Positions 24,190 to 35,625 of a DNA stretch of 64,000 nucleotides are shown one piece after another. Under the pieces are notes generated by a model. It was not told where the DNA came from and did not search any database. It saw nothing but the letters and a program-made list of their open reading frames with translations. The position numbers were made by a program, and so were the translations under genes. The stretch lies in the NCBI GenBank assembly GCA_002917775.1, contig KZ627161.1:700417-764416 (forward strand), written 5' to 3'. Each line of letters starts with the position of its first letter. The stretch's first letter is position 1. This stretch comes from Glaciozyma antarctica PI12. Taxonomy: Eukaryota > Basidiomycota > Microbotryomycetes > Kriegeriales > Camptobasidiaceae.

Positions 24190-25093
24190 ATGGACGCCGC
24201 CAAATCCGCCGAGCAGGCGCTCGTCCAAACCGTCACCACCAGTGCTCACGAAGTCATCGCCGGCGACGTCGACTCAACCGATACCCCCGCGAGGTATTTA
24301 GGCTATCTCGCTCGCGTCCGCCCTATCCTGCAGCCTTTCTCGAGGTATTTGGCGTATACGAGTGATGTGGGAGAGGCGGCTAGGCCGATCGTTAGTGCTC
24401 GATTGGGTGAGTTGGGTGTTGGGGAGGAGGGGAGAGAGCTGATGCGGCGTATAGTTCAGGGAGCGTACGGGATTTCGTGGGCGTACTTGATTGGGGATGT
24501 GGGGTATGAGGGGGTGCGTTTGGGTTTATCGAGAGTGTGGAGTGGAGCTGATGAGGCGGGAGCAGTACAAGGCGAGGTTGAGGGCGATGGAGTACTGCCC
24601 CGAGCGTCAGCTTGAGGTTGTTGGGCTTGGGTGCGTTATCTTCCTTTCTTTTTATGAGGGTGCATACTCATCTTTTTCGTTTGCAGAGTCGCAAAGCGAG
24701 CCATTTTCCAGTCGACTGCGTCGATGCTTTTGTTGGTCGCCTCGGTCTTTCTCAAGTGGACGGAGCTGACGCCAACTCTGATGCGAGCCCCGCCCTCACG
24801 ATTCACAGCATCGTGCGATACTCCTCGATTCTTCTCAAGCGCTCGAGCGTCAAGAATGCTTTTACGCGTCAATGGGGTCACTCCATCCTCGGTGCGTTGG
24901 TTCGCTCCTCCGTGCGAAGGTGTGCTGATTCCTTGCAGGACTCGGTTTCATTCCTGCGCTCCCATTCATTTTCGATGCGCCTGTGGAGCATGTGGTGCAG
25001 AAGGCGTTTGATATGCTTGAGGAGAAGCTGTACAAGGACAAGCCGAATGTGCGGAGGGCGATGAAGTCCGAGGAGCATGGGCATAAGGATTAA
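24190..25093 (+). CDS. Mitochondrial fission process protein 1 (MTFP1/MTP18 family)
   Basis: About 190 aa in seven exons, ATG 24190 to TAA 25091-25093. The protein shows the MTP18 pattern: YTSDVGEAARPIVSARL, VQGAYGISWAYLIGDVGYEG, VAKRAIFQSTASML, then PALTIHSIVRYSS and GLGFIPALPFIFDAPVEH. Three hydrophobic helices fit an integral inner-mitochondrial-membrane protein; the human member influences fission and inner-membrane integrity. The fifth intron needs an unusual acceptor (tgatgcgag) to join SML to PALTIHS, but the conserved joins leave little choice. It ends only 100 bp before a fragment of another gene. Confidence 0.87.
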
Positions 25094-25192
25094 TAGATGT
25101 GCAAGTGTGTGGTGTAGAGTTTGCTGCGTTGCTTGTGTGCAGAGGTAGCAGAAGGCATAGCAAGCCTTTGAGAGCTGGCTGGCTTGAGTTGC

Positions 25193-25567
25193 AACTCATC
25201 GCTCTCCAAGTACTCGAGCTCGGATACTCGGAGGTCGACCCTGCGCTGTTGGTAATCTGGGAGGCTCAGTGTGCGTCGCTCGTTCTCGCTGCCTCCTTTC
25301 GCTCGTGCTGACTTTGTTCCTCGCGCAGTCGGCGACATTGCCAAAGGATGCCAGATCTTGATCGATCAGGTGCGCTTCCCCCTCTCCCGTTCGTCGTCCC
25401 CGCTAACCTCCTTCGCACGCAGGTTCATCGCTTCGGGAGAGAAGAAGTGGCTCCAGCGTTCCGGTCTCGTCATGTCGCTTTCTCATGGATACGACGGACA
25501 AGGACCGGAGCACTCGAGCGCGCGTATCGAGCGCTTCCTCCAGCTCTCTGCCTCCAAAAGAACCTGA
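25193..25567 (+). pseudogene. Fragment of a 2-oxoglutarate dehydrogenase E1 gene (KGD1/OGDH), introns retained
   Basis: A stretch of about 375 bp encodes the pyrimidine-binding region of 2-oxoglutarate dehydrogenase E1: NSSLS, then [48 protein letters not shown] and [18 protein letters not shown]. Two introns with normal consensus ends interrupt it, at about 25270-25328 and 25371-25422, so it came by DNA duplication and not by retroposition. It is not a working gene. The rest of the roughly 1,000-aa enzyme is missing, the frame changes after NSSLS, and the second splice junction leaves one base too many before FIASGE. It lies between the MTFP1 stop and the next gene and may have supplied or replaced that gene's 5' end. 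Confidence 0.85.
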
Positions 25568-25720
25568 ACCTCAAACCTCGCCATCGGCGCGACCTTCTCC
25601 TCCCTCGTCTTCACCCTCGTCCTCTTCCTCCTTTTTCAACTCTTCATCGTCGACCTCAAGCAGGGAGAGCGAGGCCCGCTTCTACGAAGGCATCGGTGGC
25701 GAAGGATCGCGCGGCTCTTA

Positions 25721-26421
25721 ATGAGGAGTCGATTCACAAAGCTCGTGGCGTTGTTGGTTCTGGTCGCGAGTGTGTTTGCGGGGAGTCTCGGACGTGCGGA
25801 CGTTGCTGCGACGTATGTCCCTCTCCCTCCTTGCGAAACTCAAGGCTCACTCAAATTCGCAGCTGGGTTTCGCAGTCTCACAGCATCCTCCACGAGCTCG
25901 TCGCGTTCAACCGATCCCCTCGCCAACCTCCGTCGACCTCGTTCTCTTCCTCCACCGACGCCGAAGACGACCATCTCAGTACCTCGGACGGTACCTCGGA
26001 CGACACTTCGACCCAAACGCTCGTCTTTGTCTCGCCCGACCAATCGACCCTCTCCTCCCTCTCCCCCCACATCACCCCCTCCAACGCCTTCACCGCTCCT
26101 CCTTCCTCTGCCCCTTCGACCCACTCGACCTCCTCCGCCAGTCTCCAAGCCGCACAAGTCACCGTCGCGCGCAAAGAGCGTAAAAGTCAATTTATCGAAG
26201 CCCGTCGCCACTCTCGCTACCTCGCCTCCCACGGACTTCCTCATCGTCCTCTCCCTCTCGCCGCTCTCCATGACCTCCACTCCCCGCCTAAAGCGCGCAC
26301 GAAAGGCTCCGTCGAAATCGACTACGTCGATGCGCGCGCCGCTCACGACCAAGTCCTCGTCCGACACGTCGGTTCAGAGCGGTATGACGAGGTCGACGCA
26401 TCGCAAGGTCAGCTCGGATAG
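25721..26421 (+). CDS. Unrecognised small membrane or secreted protein, 5' end uncertain
   Basis: The family is not recognised. From ATG 25721 a signal-peptide-like or anchor segment (MRSRFTKLVALLVLVASVFAG) leads, across a 49-nt intron at 25813-25861, into a hydrophilic serine/threonine-rich domain beginning WVSQSHSILHELVAF. That domain contains acidic runs (DAEDDHLSTSDGTSDD), and the protein ends DEVDASQGQLG at 26421. Codon use is strongly C-ending, as in real genes here. The same frame is open upstream to about 25575 and encodes another membrane helix (SLVFTLVLFLLFQLFIVDL) with no ATG, so the true first exon may have been lost when the 2-oxoglutarate dehydrogenase fragment arrived. About 234 aa from this start. 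Confidence 0.42.
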
Positions 26422-27125
26422 CTCGGGTAGCTCGGGAGGACACCAGCTTCGCGCGCTTGAGCTTTGCGAAGCTCCGGCGAGGGCTTCGCAGACAAAAAGG
26501 CTCACTGTCGGTGGCGTTCCGGGTGAGGCGGAGGGGATGAGCAGGGGTGCGAAGCTGGGGATTGCGGCGAGGGCGGGGGTGCCAGATGGGATGCCGACTG
26601 CGCTGGGGAGGGCGGACGGGATGGGAGGAGTGATGGGCTTGCTGCCGGGGGTGGAATGGTTGAGGGGAGCGAGATTGGAAGTCGGCGGGAGGGAACGCGA
26701 ACCAGTGGGAGAGCTCGAGGAGGAAAAAAGTGAGAGCAACCTTTGCGAAGAGATTGGCAGCGAAGCAAGTCCCACAATCAACTGCTCCCGCTCGCTTTCG
26801 ACTGAAAAACTACTGGTGATCGTATTATCCGGTGCGCTCGTAATCCTCATAACCCATCTCCCCCTCGCTCTCCTCCTCCGATCCTCCATGCCCTTCGCCG
26901 ACCATCATACTCTCTCCTCCCCCTCCCTCCAACCCCGCGTACGAGGCATCCCGTCCAGGCACCGCTCCTCCGGGGTCCTCAGCCGTATCGGGTGCTCCCT
27001 CCTTTCCAGTGCGGTTTCGCTTCTGCGCCGGGGCTTGAGCACGAGGACTCGCTTGTCGGTAGTGAGCGACAGTAGCGGCTCCTTGCTGGGCGTAGACGGC
27101 AGTCGTGTTACCTGGGAAGACCGCA
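26422..27125. other. No supported gene
   Basis: About 700 bp between the small membrane/secreted protein and the large broken gene. Open frames exist on both strands but are low-complexity and mutually antisense. None shows a domain, a plausible splice pattern or consistent codon bias. Confidence 0.5.
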
Positions 27126-30100
27126 TCAGTGCAAGCGCAGGGAGGACGAGAGAGAAAGAGACGAACTGGAGCTACGACCCTTGGAACGGTAAGCGGGGCC
27201 GAGCTGGTGGGAGAGACGAACTCCGAGGGTCTGCGCGTCGGCCTCACCCGCGTTGGCTATGAGCTTGGCGAAGGCAGTCGCCTGCGGGTTGTTGAGAAGA
27301 AGAACGCTGTTGCGCTCGAGGAAGTCGGCAATGCTTTGACGGATGTTGTCTGCGTAGAAGTCGGTAAGTCGGAGGAGAGTGCGCAGCTGGGAGAACTGAC
27401 CGAATCCGCGGACATCTTCGACTAGCTCGGCATACCACCGTAGGAGGAGACCGTAAAGACGCTCGCCATCGATATCCACAGCCATGCGCTGAGATTGAAA
27501 ACGCGAAAGCTTAGCGTGCAACGGCGAAAGCGCAGGCAAACCATTCACCTCAAACACCGCGGCAGCCTGCGTCGCGCGCTCAAGCGCTGCGTGACGATCG
27601 TCACCGTCTGCGAAGAACACTCCAAGAGCATCCTGAGAAAGCTGCTGCGCGCACCCCAAAGGAAGGGGCCCAGGCGGGTGGTAGAACAGCACCGCCTTAG
27701 CGCCAGATAGGTGGACGGTTGTTCGATTGATCCTACGTGCGAAAAGGTCAGTGCCAAGCGAGGAGATGAGGTGAGGCCGACGTACTTGAGGCATGAAGCA
27801 CAGGTTCCGTAACCCGTCCCTCCTCGTCCCTCCTCGTCCCTCTCCCTCCCCTCCCTCCCCTCCTGCTCCCCCTCCCCCTCCCCCTCCCTCCCATCCTCGT
27901 CGTAGCTCTCCCTCGTCCTCCTCCGTATCGTCCGGCCTACTGCGCTTCGCACAAGGCTTCGGTGCGTCGGCCAGTCCGTACTCGGCGAAGGTAGTTGCGG
28001 GAGGAGGGAGAATCCCGTTCGAAGACGGGAGACGGCCAGGAGCTGGGTTGCTCGAAGGTTCGTGCTCTGCGAGATCGTTGGCGAGCTCCTGACCTTGACG
28101 GGGGCGGTTGTCGATGCCGGTCGTCTCTTGTCGAACCTTGCTCTTAAGCGCGAAGACCTTCTTCTCGGCGTCGGTGAGCTCCCGCGTCTGCTGCGGGTCC
28201 TCGAAGCAGGCCTTAAACTTGTCCAGCAGCTGCCCGTTCCGCTGCATCGACCGATGATGGGCTTGTTGGAGGTTGAGAAAGGCGACGCTGAACTCGGAGG
28301 GGTGGGGAATCGCGCCTGCGAAACCAGACTCGAACGAACAGGTGTCGCTGATTCCTCCGTCGCTGCGAGTGGCCCAGCCGTACACGCCCGAGTTGGCGGA
28401 GGGAGAGAAGACCAGGAGAGCATCGTCGTACTTCGACGTTCCGATGAGCGCCTTCGGATGGTAGTTGGAGAAGCCCGTCGTCGCGACGTTCGAGGTTGTG
28501 ATCCTGTCGCGCTCCCAAGACTTGACGCCGGCGATGCGGTTTCATTCCTGGGGACGGCGTGTGAGCGAACAAATCTAAAGCGCGAGGAGGATAGCCTTAC
28601 TCGGTAGACGGTATTGACCTTCTCAAGGTCGGTGAGTGCGCCGCCGCGGTTCTTGATATCGCAAATGAGAGGAAGGCAGGCGTCCTCGCTGAGCTTCATC
28701 GGATCAGTAGCTTCCCCGACGGCTTCAAGAAAAGGACGTACTCCTTGGCCCACTCCATGAGCAGCGGGGACAAAAGGAAACGCACGAACTCCTTCGTGTG
28801 GACGTAGCTGTCCTTGGAGACGAGCGCGCACTGCTCGAGGATAACTTCGGCTTCGGCTCGCATGATCGTACCACGAAAGAGCTGCTCGACAAGCGTCAGC
28901 GTGCAATCAAGCTTTTTCATGAGGGAGGTACTCACAGGCCCTTGTTTGAGCGCCCTAACCGCCAGCGACATCTTCAGCGAGTCCGGATCATCCACCGCTC
29001 CGACCGCTCCAAACTACTCGCAACCGTCGACCTCGATCTTGAATAACACTGACGGAAGCTGCCCCGGCGAAAGACGCGACGGCGTTCCGGTTCCCGACGT
29101 CGACGCGCTCGCGTTGCCGCGATCCAGAACCATCGGCGGTCGGCGACGACGATCCTTCGTAAACGCCTGCTCGTGGAACGCCTTCGGTCCTCCCTCGGCG
29201 TAGACCTTGTTGAAAAGATGCCGGTGCTGCTGCTCGACGGCGTGATCTGTCGAGGAGTCGTTCGATCCCGAGGAGTCGCCGCTGGCTGCGCTGGTAGCTC
29301 CCGTCGCGCTCGAGGCCTCGAGGTTGGAGCTGCGAGATCCCTGGGTCACGAGCGAGGGCGAAGGGCTGGAAGTGGCTGAGAGGGGAGTGAATGTGTCGGC
29401 GGAACGGACTGGGAGGCCGGAGGGAGTCGAAGAGGGAACCAGGAGAGAGCGGGGTGGTGGAGGCGGGGAAGGAGGGTAGGCCTTGTACGCGAACTGCGAA
29501 TAGCGGAACGCCTGCTTGGGCGTCCACTGCGAAGCTCCTGTGCGGGGGGAATGCATGATTAGAGGTGTTTCGAAGGACGAGGAGCAAAGAAAGCAAGACG
29601 CACCCTCAGCCTCGTGCTCGAGAGTGACGATGACCTCGCCATAAAGCTCCGCGTTGAGAAGAGGAGTATTCGAGTGCTTGCTGCTGAGCGGGCGGAGAGC
29701 GTCCTAGTCGTCCTCCTTGACGTCGTCCTCCTTGATGATGAGGGCGATGATGGCGGGGCGGGCAAGAGAGTACAGCGGATACTGCTTGATGATGTGCTTG
29801 ACCTTGACTTTGCTGAGCTTGTTAAAGTCGGTGAGGAGCTGGTTCAGCCTGCAGAACGAACGAGAGGTAAGTCGGCAGCGCGCCCAGGAGTGGGAGAAAA
29901 CATACACGGCGTCACCGTAGCCTTCGCTCGTCCTCCTGCTTCGGTCCCGGTACTCCTCCCACGTCAACTTCTCCTTGACCCTCGACGTGCCCGACGCTTC
30001 CATCTCAACATCGCTGTCCATCGCATTGCCCGCGAACTCCGACGCGGAAAGGCGAGCTCCGTTCGACGATGCAGGAGGGAGAGAAGAGGCGGCGGCGGAG

Positions 30101-30950
30101 GGTAGCTTGACGGGAGAGACGGTAGCGGGGGGAGGGGGAGGTTTCTTCGAGGGGAGCTGAGGATGGAGGGGAGCTGCGGTCGGGAGCGGGGGAACGGCGA
30201 GGGAGGTGGTCGATCGGGGAGAATGGGAGGAGAGGTCTGAGTCCAGAGGAACCGTGCTTGTGGAGACCGGGTGGAGCATTCCTCGCTGACGGAGGTCGTT
30301 GAAGCTGATCCCGCCCTGCGCAATATTGCGGAGCCTACGTCGACGGTCGAGAGTCACCTTTATCGCCTCGGCCGAGAGCTCGCCTTCGGTGCTTTCCGCG
30401 CTGGAACTCGGCTTGGCTCCATCGATCGTCCCGTACAGGAGAAGAGAGAGTCGGCCATCAAGGAGAGTCTGCGCGAGTTTCTCCCAACTGCAGGTTGCCT
30501 CCACGACCTTCGTCTTGTCCACCGCCACTTCCAGCTGCACTAGACGTAGAGTCAGCTTCCAAATCCGTCTGCGGTTCTCAGGATAGACTTACCATCTTCC
30601 ACAGTGTCAGAAAGCACTCGACGGGGTGGGAGTCACCGTAGACGATGGCCTTCGGTCCCGGGACATACGCGCACCTGACGTCGAAGCTGCGTTCGAGGTC
30701 GCGGAGGAGCATCGTTTGGTGCTTTTCGTAAAGCAAGAAGGGCTAGGTCTTCGCCGTCTGCGGTTCGGCGCCGGCGTGGCCGCAGATGGTGGCGCCTGAG
30801 TCGTAAATGATCTGCATGAAGGTGCTGATACCGAGAGTGAGTCCCCGCCCTCGGTCTTGCAGGGTCAAGGAAAGCAACGTACCAGGCGGCTTTGCCAACA
30901 TCGACGATCGATTTTGACGAGCGGTTGAAGAGTCGGCGGGCGTCGTCCAT
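27126..30950 (-). pseudogene. Large broken gene of unknown family
   Basis: A series of minus-strand exons with good splice sites and normal codon use encodes a large protein I cannot place. From 5' to 3' the readable pieces include RLFNRSSKSIVDVGKAAW, DLERSFDVRCAYVPGPK, KEKLTWEEYRDRSRRTSEG, NAELYGEVIVTLEHEAEG, KQAFRYSQFAYKAYPPSP, MRAEAEVILEQCALVSKD, ALIGTSKYDDALLVFSPS and, in the last exon, GERLYGLLLRWYAELVEDV before the stop at 27126. A proline/serine-rich disordered section lies in the middle. At least three in-frame stop codons and one or more frame changes interrupt it, so it looks like a recently decayed gene. It could be a host gene or an unrecognised mobile-element gene. Weaker coding traces on the same strand up to 34.3 kb may belong to it. 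Confidence 0.55.
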
Positions 30951-32155
30951 TCGGGTTTGAATCGAGGATTTGAATCGTGACTGAAACGGTCATGGTGGGC
31001 TGCGCAAGGAGTTAGTCAGAGTTCTCAGAGAGAGTACGAAGTCACTGGAGCTCACGTGGTCGCAGGCGTGAGACCTGAATCGCTGGAGGTGCTGGGGAGG
31101 TGGCGAGGTGGTACCGAGACGATAAGGCGGCGGGACGGCGGGACGCTGGAGGGGAAGGGAGTCGAAGGCTGGGAAGATGAAGGAGGTGAGCGGTGAACCC
31201 TTTTGTGTGTGGTTGAGCAAGCGGTTAGGGTCCGGGGGTTGTGAGGGAGGTCAAGCGGGGGAGAGCCGACCGGAGGGGGGGGGGGACCGTCCCCTCTTCC
31301 TCCCTTTCTTCCTCCTGCCACTTTGAAGACCAGCTCCAGCCGCCTTATCAACTCAGTCCACAACGCTCAGCTCCCCTCGTGGCCGGTCAACCCGCGCAGT
31401 CTCGACCTTGCCAGGCTCGTCGGTCGCCTCCAGACGTTCCCCCTCTCCACCTCCCCCGTGCGCTGTTCACCTCCCCACACTTCCAGCACGCGGATAGTCT
31501 GTCAGCTCACCTTGGGACCTCCCACTCGACACTCGGCGCTCAGCCCCAAGGCCAACTCGAACGCGCCAACCCGCCGACCCACACCTGCTCCGCATTCGGC
31601 CACCACCAGTCCTCAGGCTCTCCTTCATCGCCTGTTATCCGCGGCGAGGATGTTGACCGGTACTCCGCGCGTGCCAGGGGAAGGGAGGGGAGGGAATGGA
31701 TTCGCCGGGGGGATGTGAGAAGTGGGGGGCGTCCGTGGGGAGATGGAGAGGGAAGGTTGGCGAGGGGAGGGCTGTGAGGGCAAGCTGATTAGGGCTGGCT
31801 GGCGCTTGGGGAGGGGGAAGGTCGGCAGTCTGGACGAAGTGGGGAAGAGTGAGGAGGAAGAAGACGAGGTCGACGACGAGAAAGATCGTCGACCATCCGG
31901 AGCGAGCTACGCGTTCGAGGGAATCTTCTCCGTTCTCGCAGTTAAGAGGAGCAGTGCAAGCACGAGCGCATGTTCATCTCTTGCAGAATATCGAGAGACT
32001 GTCCTCGAAAAAGCGCCGGAGTCCGAAGACGCGTTTGGACGTCGTTCCGGACTCGACAGACTCCTCACCTCGAGAAGATGAGGATACGGGAGGGCGAGTA
32101 AACAGAGGCAGCTGAAGGAGGAGGAGAATGCTGAGTAGTTAGGTGCTGGGGAGGA
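30951..32155. other. No supported gene
   Basis: About 1.2 kb with no convincing coding exon on either strand. It contains an 11-G run at 31275-31285 and purine-rich stretches (31650-31860). Plus-strand frames around 31320-31720 lack splice support and are serine/proline-rich shadows. Confidence 0.45.
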
Positions 32156-34310
32156 GGTGTGGCGGGTAGCGATCCAGGCAGTCAAACGGGTCGAAACGAT
32201 CCCTTCTGCTTCGCCTCTCAAGCAGATCTGCTTCGCTCGCTGCGAGTCTCGAGTGAAATATCTGCTTCCAGGTACGGAGCCCTACAATACGCCCTTTTCG
32301 GTATCCTCGGCTCCCACGACTTCCTCCCAGCGCGAAGACCTCGTGCAAGCGCCACCATCGTACATCCCTCCACGTCCTGCACTCACAGCGCCGTCAGCTC
32401 GCCGTCTTCATAAATACTGACCTTAGCCAGTGCCAAAACGACGTCGCGCTTGAGGCTCTCGCCGTCCACGCTCCTCGAGCCCCCGGTGCCTCCCCTCGCC
32501 ACTCTCCACCAACTCCGAGCGCCGATCTTGAGCGGACTGGTCGCATCGAAGACCCTCTCGGGCTATCGGTCTTGCGACGGAGAGAGGGTCGAGGCGTGGA
32601 CGACGAGGTGATCGTGGGAATGGAGGCTTGAGGATGTTGGTGGGCGGTGCTGGCGTTGGTGGGCGGTGTTGGCGTTGGCGAGCAGCGTTCGTTGGCGAGC
32701 GGTTGACGACGTAGGGGAAGTTAAAGGCGTTGGGGAGATGGAGATGTTGTGGGAGTCGGGGGGGTCGGCGGCGTCGAGGACGTTGGCGGGGAATCGGAGC
32801 GCGGATGGTGACGAGCAGGTCGAAACGGTCTCGAAACCTGCTCGAGACGTGCGAAGTCGGTGGGGTCTTTGTCGACGGCTCACAAGCCCGCACTGATCCC
32901 GAGAATCTTGTCGTGATGCGAGTTGGGACGCCGAGTTGGGGACCAGTCGAAGGAGCTCGAGTGGAGGCGCCAGTCGAAGGAGTAGTCTGCACCGTGAGAC
33001 GCTGACCGCACGCTTCTCCTCCTTCTCCATCGACACGCTCTGGAAGGTGCCGAGAAGCTGGTCAGGAATCAATCGTCAGCTACGCCCCCTCCCTTTAATG
33101 AAAAAACGTACGCTCGTGAGCTCCGGCGCCGTCTCGCAAATTGCTGGCTGAGTTGAATGAAGCGAAAGCTGGTGATGGGATGGGTGGAGATGGAGATGCC
33201 GTCGCGCTTCTTCAGGCTGGAGGTGGTGCCTCTGTCGTTTGGAAGCGAGAGGTCGGAGGTATCGAGCGTAATGAGGGCTGTCGCCGAGCAGAAAGAGTTC
33301 GACCGGTACTTGAGCTGCGAGAAGATCATGTCGTAATCCCATCTGCTTGAGCACGAATCGTTAGCTTCCTTCTCCCGTTGATTCTGAGAAATCAGCGCAC
33401 CTCGAGACGCCTTCGCGTCCAAGCTTGTTCCCGTGCGAATGCGTACTCCCGTCCCTCCAAGCGCTCTACGACCCGTTTCCAGCACCTCCGTCACTCCAGC
33501 ATTTCCCCCTCAGCCCACCCCCGGAGTGACTCCAGCGACTCCCATCGCAATCCTCCCTCATTCGCTACCGCTCCTCCTCGATCTCTCCGTCTCCAGGATT
33601 AAGCTCATCCAGTTGGTTTCGACGACGGAGGCTGCGGACAGTCCGGAAAGGACGAGGGCGGGTCTGGCAGCTGCTGGTCGAGCGAGGGGCGCGTGGTGGG
33701 CGGAATGGAGACCTCGGCGAGCGCGTCGGTAGGAGTCGCGGACAGGAGAGGGGTGGAAGAGGGAGAATCGGCAGCGGGTGAGGAGGCTGGGGAAACTTTG
33801 GGAGTTGGGCGAGTGACGGCTGGTTGTAGGCCAGGAGGGATGGAGTGGCAGCTGCGCGAAGGTCGGGGCGACGCGGGCCAGCTTGGGGACCGGTGGTCAA
33901 CGAGGCCGAAGGAAGGCTAGTGAATGGATAGGGGTGGTCGAGACGGAAGTTGTGGTGAGGGATACACTGGCGCGAGGGAGGAGGGTGGCGCAGGGTAGGA
34001 GAGTGGAGGGAGGAAGAGGAGCGTAGTCGTCAACACAACTGGTTAGCCCGTATCCACCTTGCATAACCTGCAGAGCTCCTCACCTTGGCTCTGCCGCCTT
34101 CGTGGGCTTCCTGAAGAACCGCGCTCGACGCTCCAGCCTTGCTCGACGAAGGCGCGGACCTCGTTGTGAAGCTTGTTCGAGAGGGGATGGAGAGAGGCGA
34201 CGAGGTCGGCGAGGCTGAGCAGTTATGCCGAGGAGGTGTCGTGCGGAGAGGAGTACTTGAGTTGTTGGTCCAAGAGCAAGCTGAGGAGGCAAATTGTCGC
34301 CGGCGACAGC
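32156..34310 (-). other. Coding-like remains, minus strand
   Basis: Several short minus-strand stretches have codon-like composition and plausible introns: one reading ESLKRDVVLALAK followed by an intron and DVEGCTMVALARGL (about 32230-32450), one reading DMIFSQLKYRSNSFC then ALITLDTSDLSLPND (about 33110-33340), and one reading LADLVASLHPLSNKLHNEV (about 34100-34220). They do not form a continuous gene and no family is recognised. They may be 5' exons of the broken gene to the left or separate relics. A 19-bp imperfect tandem repeat lies at 32636-32673. Confidence 0.35.
32636..32673. repeat. 19-bp tandem repeat, two copies
   Basis: Two copies of gttggtgggcggtgctggc, the second with one substitution, followed by a degenerate third partial copy (gttggcgagcagcg). 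Confidence 0.8.
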
Positions 34311-35625
34311 TTCTCGCGACTTGCCCTCTTACCTCCTCCCTGCTAGACTTGAAGCTCTCAACGGCACACACCCGGCTCTGGCATAGATCCCTGCGACGCA
34401 AGGCTCTGGGAATCGTTCAGCTCGACGCTCCAAGCTCCAGCTCCAACGGCTACCGAATCGGACGACTCCGCCCTTCGTCCCTCGTCCCTTCGTCCCTCGT
34501 CCCTTCGTCCCTCGTCCCTTCGGCTCCTCTTTCAGGCTACCCTCCACTCCTGAGAAGGCACTCAGCACCAGGCACTAGGTTGACGCCCCTTCTCAGCCAC
34601 CTTCGAACTGGGCGCCGGCGCCTCCCGCCAATCGACTCTCGGGCATCTGGAGGGCCTTGGACCCCATCACCCAGCAACGACCGGTCACCATACGCCATGC
34701 GCTTTGCTTCCATCTTCTGTGCGTGTTGTCGCTTTGGGAGGGAGATTCCGGGAGGGCATGCTGGACTGGAGCGGGCACAGTGCTGGAGTAGCGCAGGAGG
34801 AGGGCGGCGCTGATGTTGGAGGCTGATATCGGATCGATGGAGCAGCGAAAGGCGATCTGGAGGAGCAGCACTCGGTGCAGTGCTGTTCAGGGCAGGAGTA
34901 GGCGGGTGCGTGAGCGAGAGTGTCATTTTCGATGAGGAGGGACTACAGTGAGTCTTCTCGGCTCGCAATCCGCTAGCTATCCCAGTCTCTCATGCAGAAC
35001 AAACTCTGTACCACCGCAGTACTGTGGTGGTGCAACTTTAGCGCCCGAGGACGTGAGCTTACGCTGAGAAATGGAAGCTGCATCATCCTTAGCGTATCAT
35101 GCATCCCGAGGTCGCTGTCTTTACTGCTTCTGCTCTGCTTCTGGATCTTTAATCTCGTCCGCTACTCGCCGAACTTTGCTGCTGGCTCTTCTCTCAATCT
35201 CGGTGGCTCCTGTTGAAAGGATTGGGATAAGGATCTCGCTGTGTGATTGATATCTACGGCTCCCTTCTCAGCTCTGGGCTTTTTCCCGCCCCTGAAACGG
35301 GGTACTCATAGCGATTACATATTCTCGTGTTGTGTGGGCTTCAAAGCGCGGTCAGAGAGGGTCTTTGGGCCCAGCGAGAACGGGCTGAAGAAGCAGGTAG
35401 CGGTATTTCAGGAATCCAGGCTCGGTTTTCGTACCTGTTTCGCTGAAAGTGGTATGGGCGCGGGGAGATGAGTAGCTCCCATGTATTTCAAGAAGTTTGA
35501 AAGCAAAAGCTGTCGGTGCCGCCGCGTTGAGGCGGAAAGAGTGTTTCTTTCTGGGAGGGAAGATTCTGCGTTCGGGCCGACTCGCCCACGGCGTCGAGTG
35601 CGGACTGCACTCCCCGTCTCTGGAC
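34311..35625. other. Gene-free sequence left of the assembly gap
   Basis: No supportable gene. It includes a 15-bp tandem repeat at 34471-34522, and towards the gap the base composition becomes more AT-rich and stop-rich than in the flanking gene blocks. No terminal repeats of a mobile element could be recognised by eye. Confidence 0.5.
34471..34522. repeat. 15-bp tandem repeat, 3.5 copies
   Basis: The unit cccttcgtccctcgt is repeated perfectly three times and then partly. It encodes nothing supportable. Confidence 0.92.

Noticed and set aside
26374-26889. A minus-strand 171-codon ATG frame
   Set aside because: Low-complexity composition, antisense to other frames, overlaps the end of a better-supported gene and has no domain.
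25721-27262. A 513-codon uninterrupted plus-strand frame
   Set aside because: Beyond the first exon it is proline/serine/arginine-rich with poor codon bias; a consensus intron at 25813-25861 leads instead into a frame with normal codon use ending at 26421.
27126-30950. Reassignment of TAG as a sense codon, since in-frame TAGs interrupt otherwise good exons
   Set aside because: Several intact genes in the same window (the FSH1-like hydrolase, cytochrome b2) end at TAG at the expected C-terminus, so TAG is a normal stop here.
31275-31285. Run of 11 G as a possible G-quadruplex or functional tract
   Set aside because: An isolated homopolymer with no other G runs close enough to form a clear quadruplex motif; more likely a simple repeat in decayed sequence.
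34471-34522. CRISPR-like array
   Set aside because: The 15-bp units are directly adjacent with no spacers, and the organism is a eukaryote; it is a minisatellite.
34139-34813. A plus-strand 224-codon frame
   Set aside because: It starts at TTG, runs through the minisatellite and is antisense to a stretch with better coding character on the minus strand.
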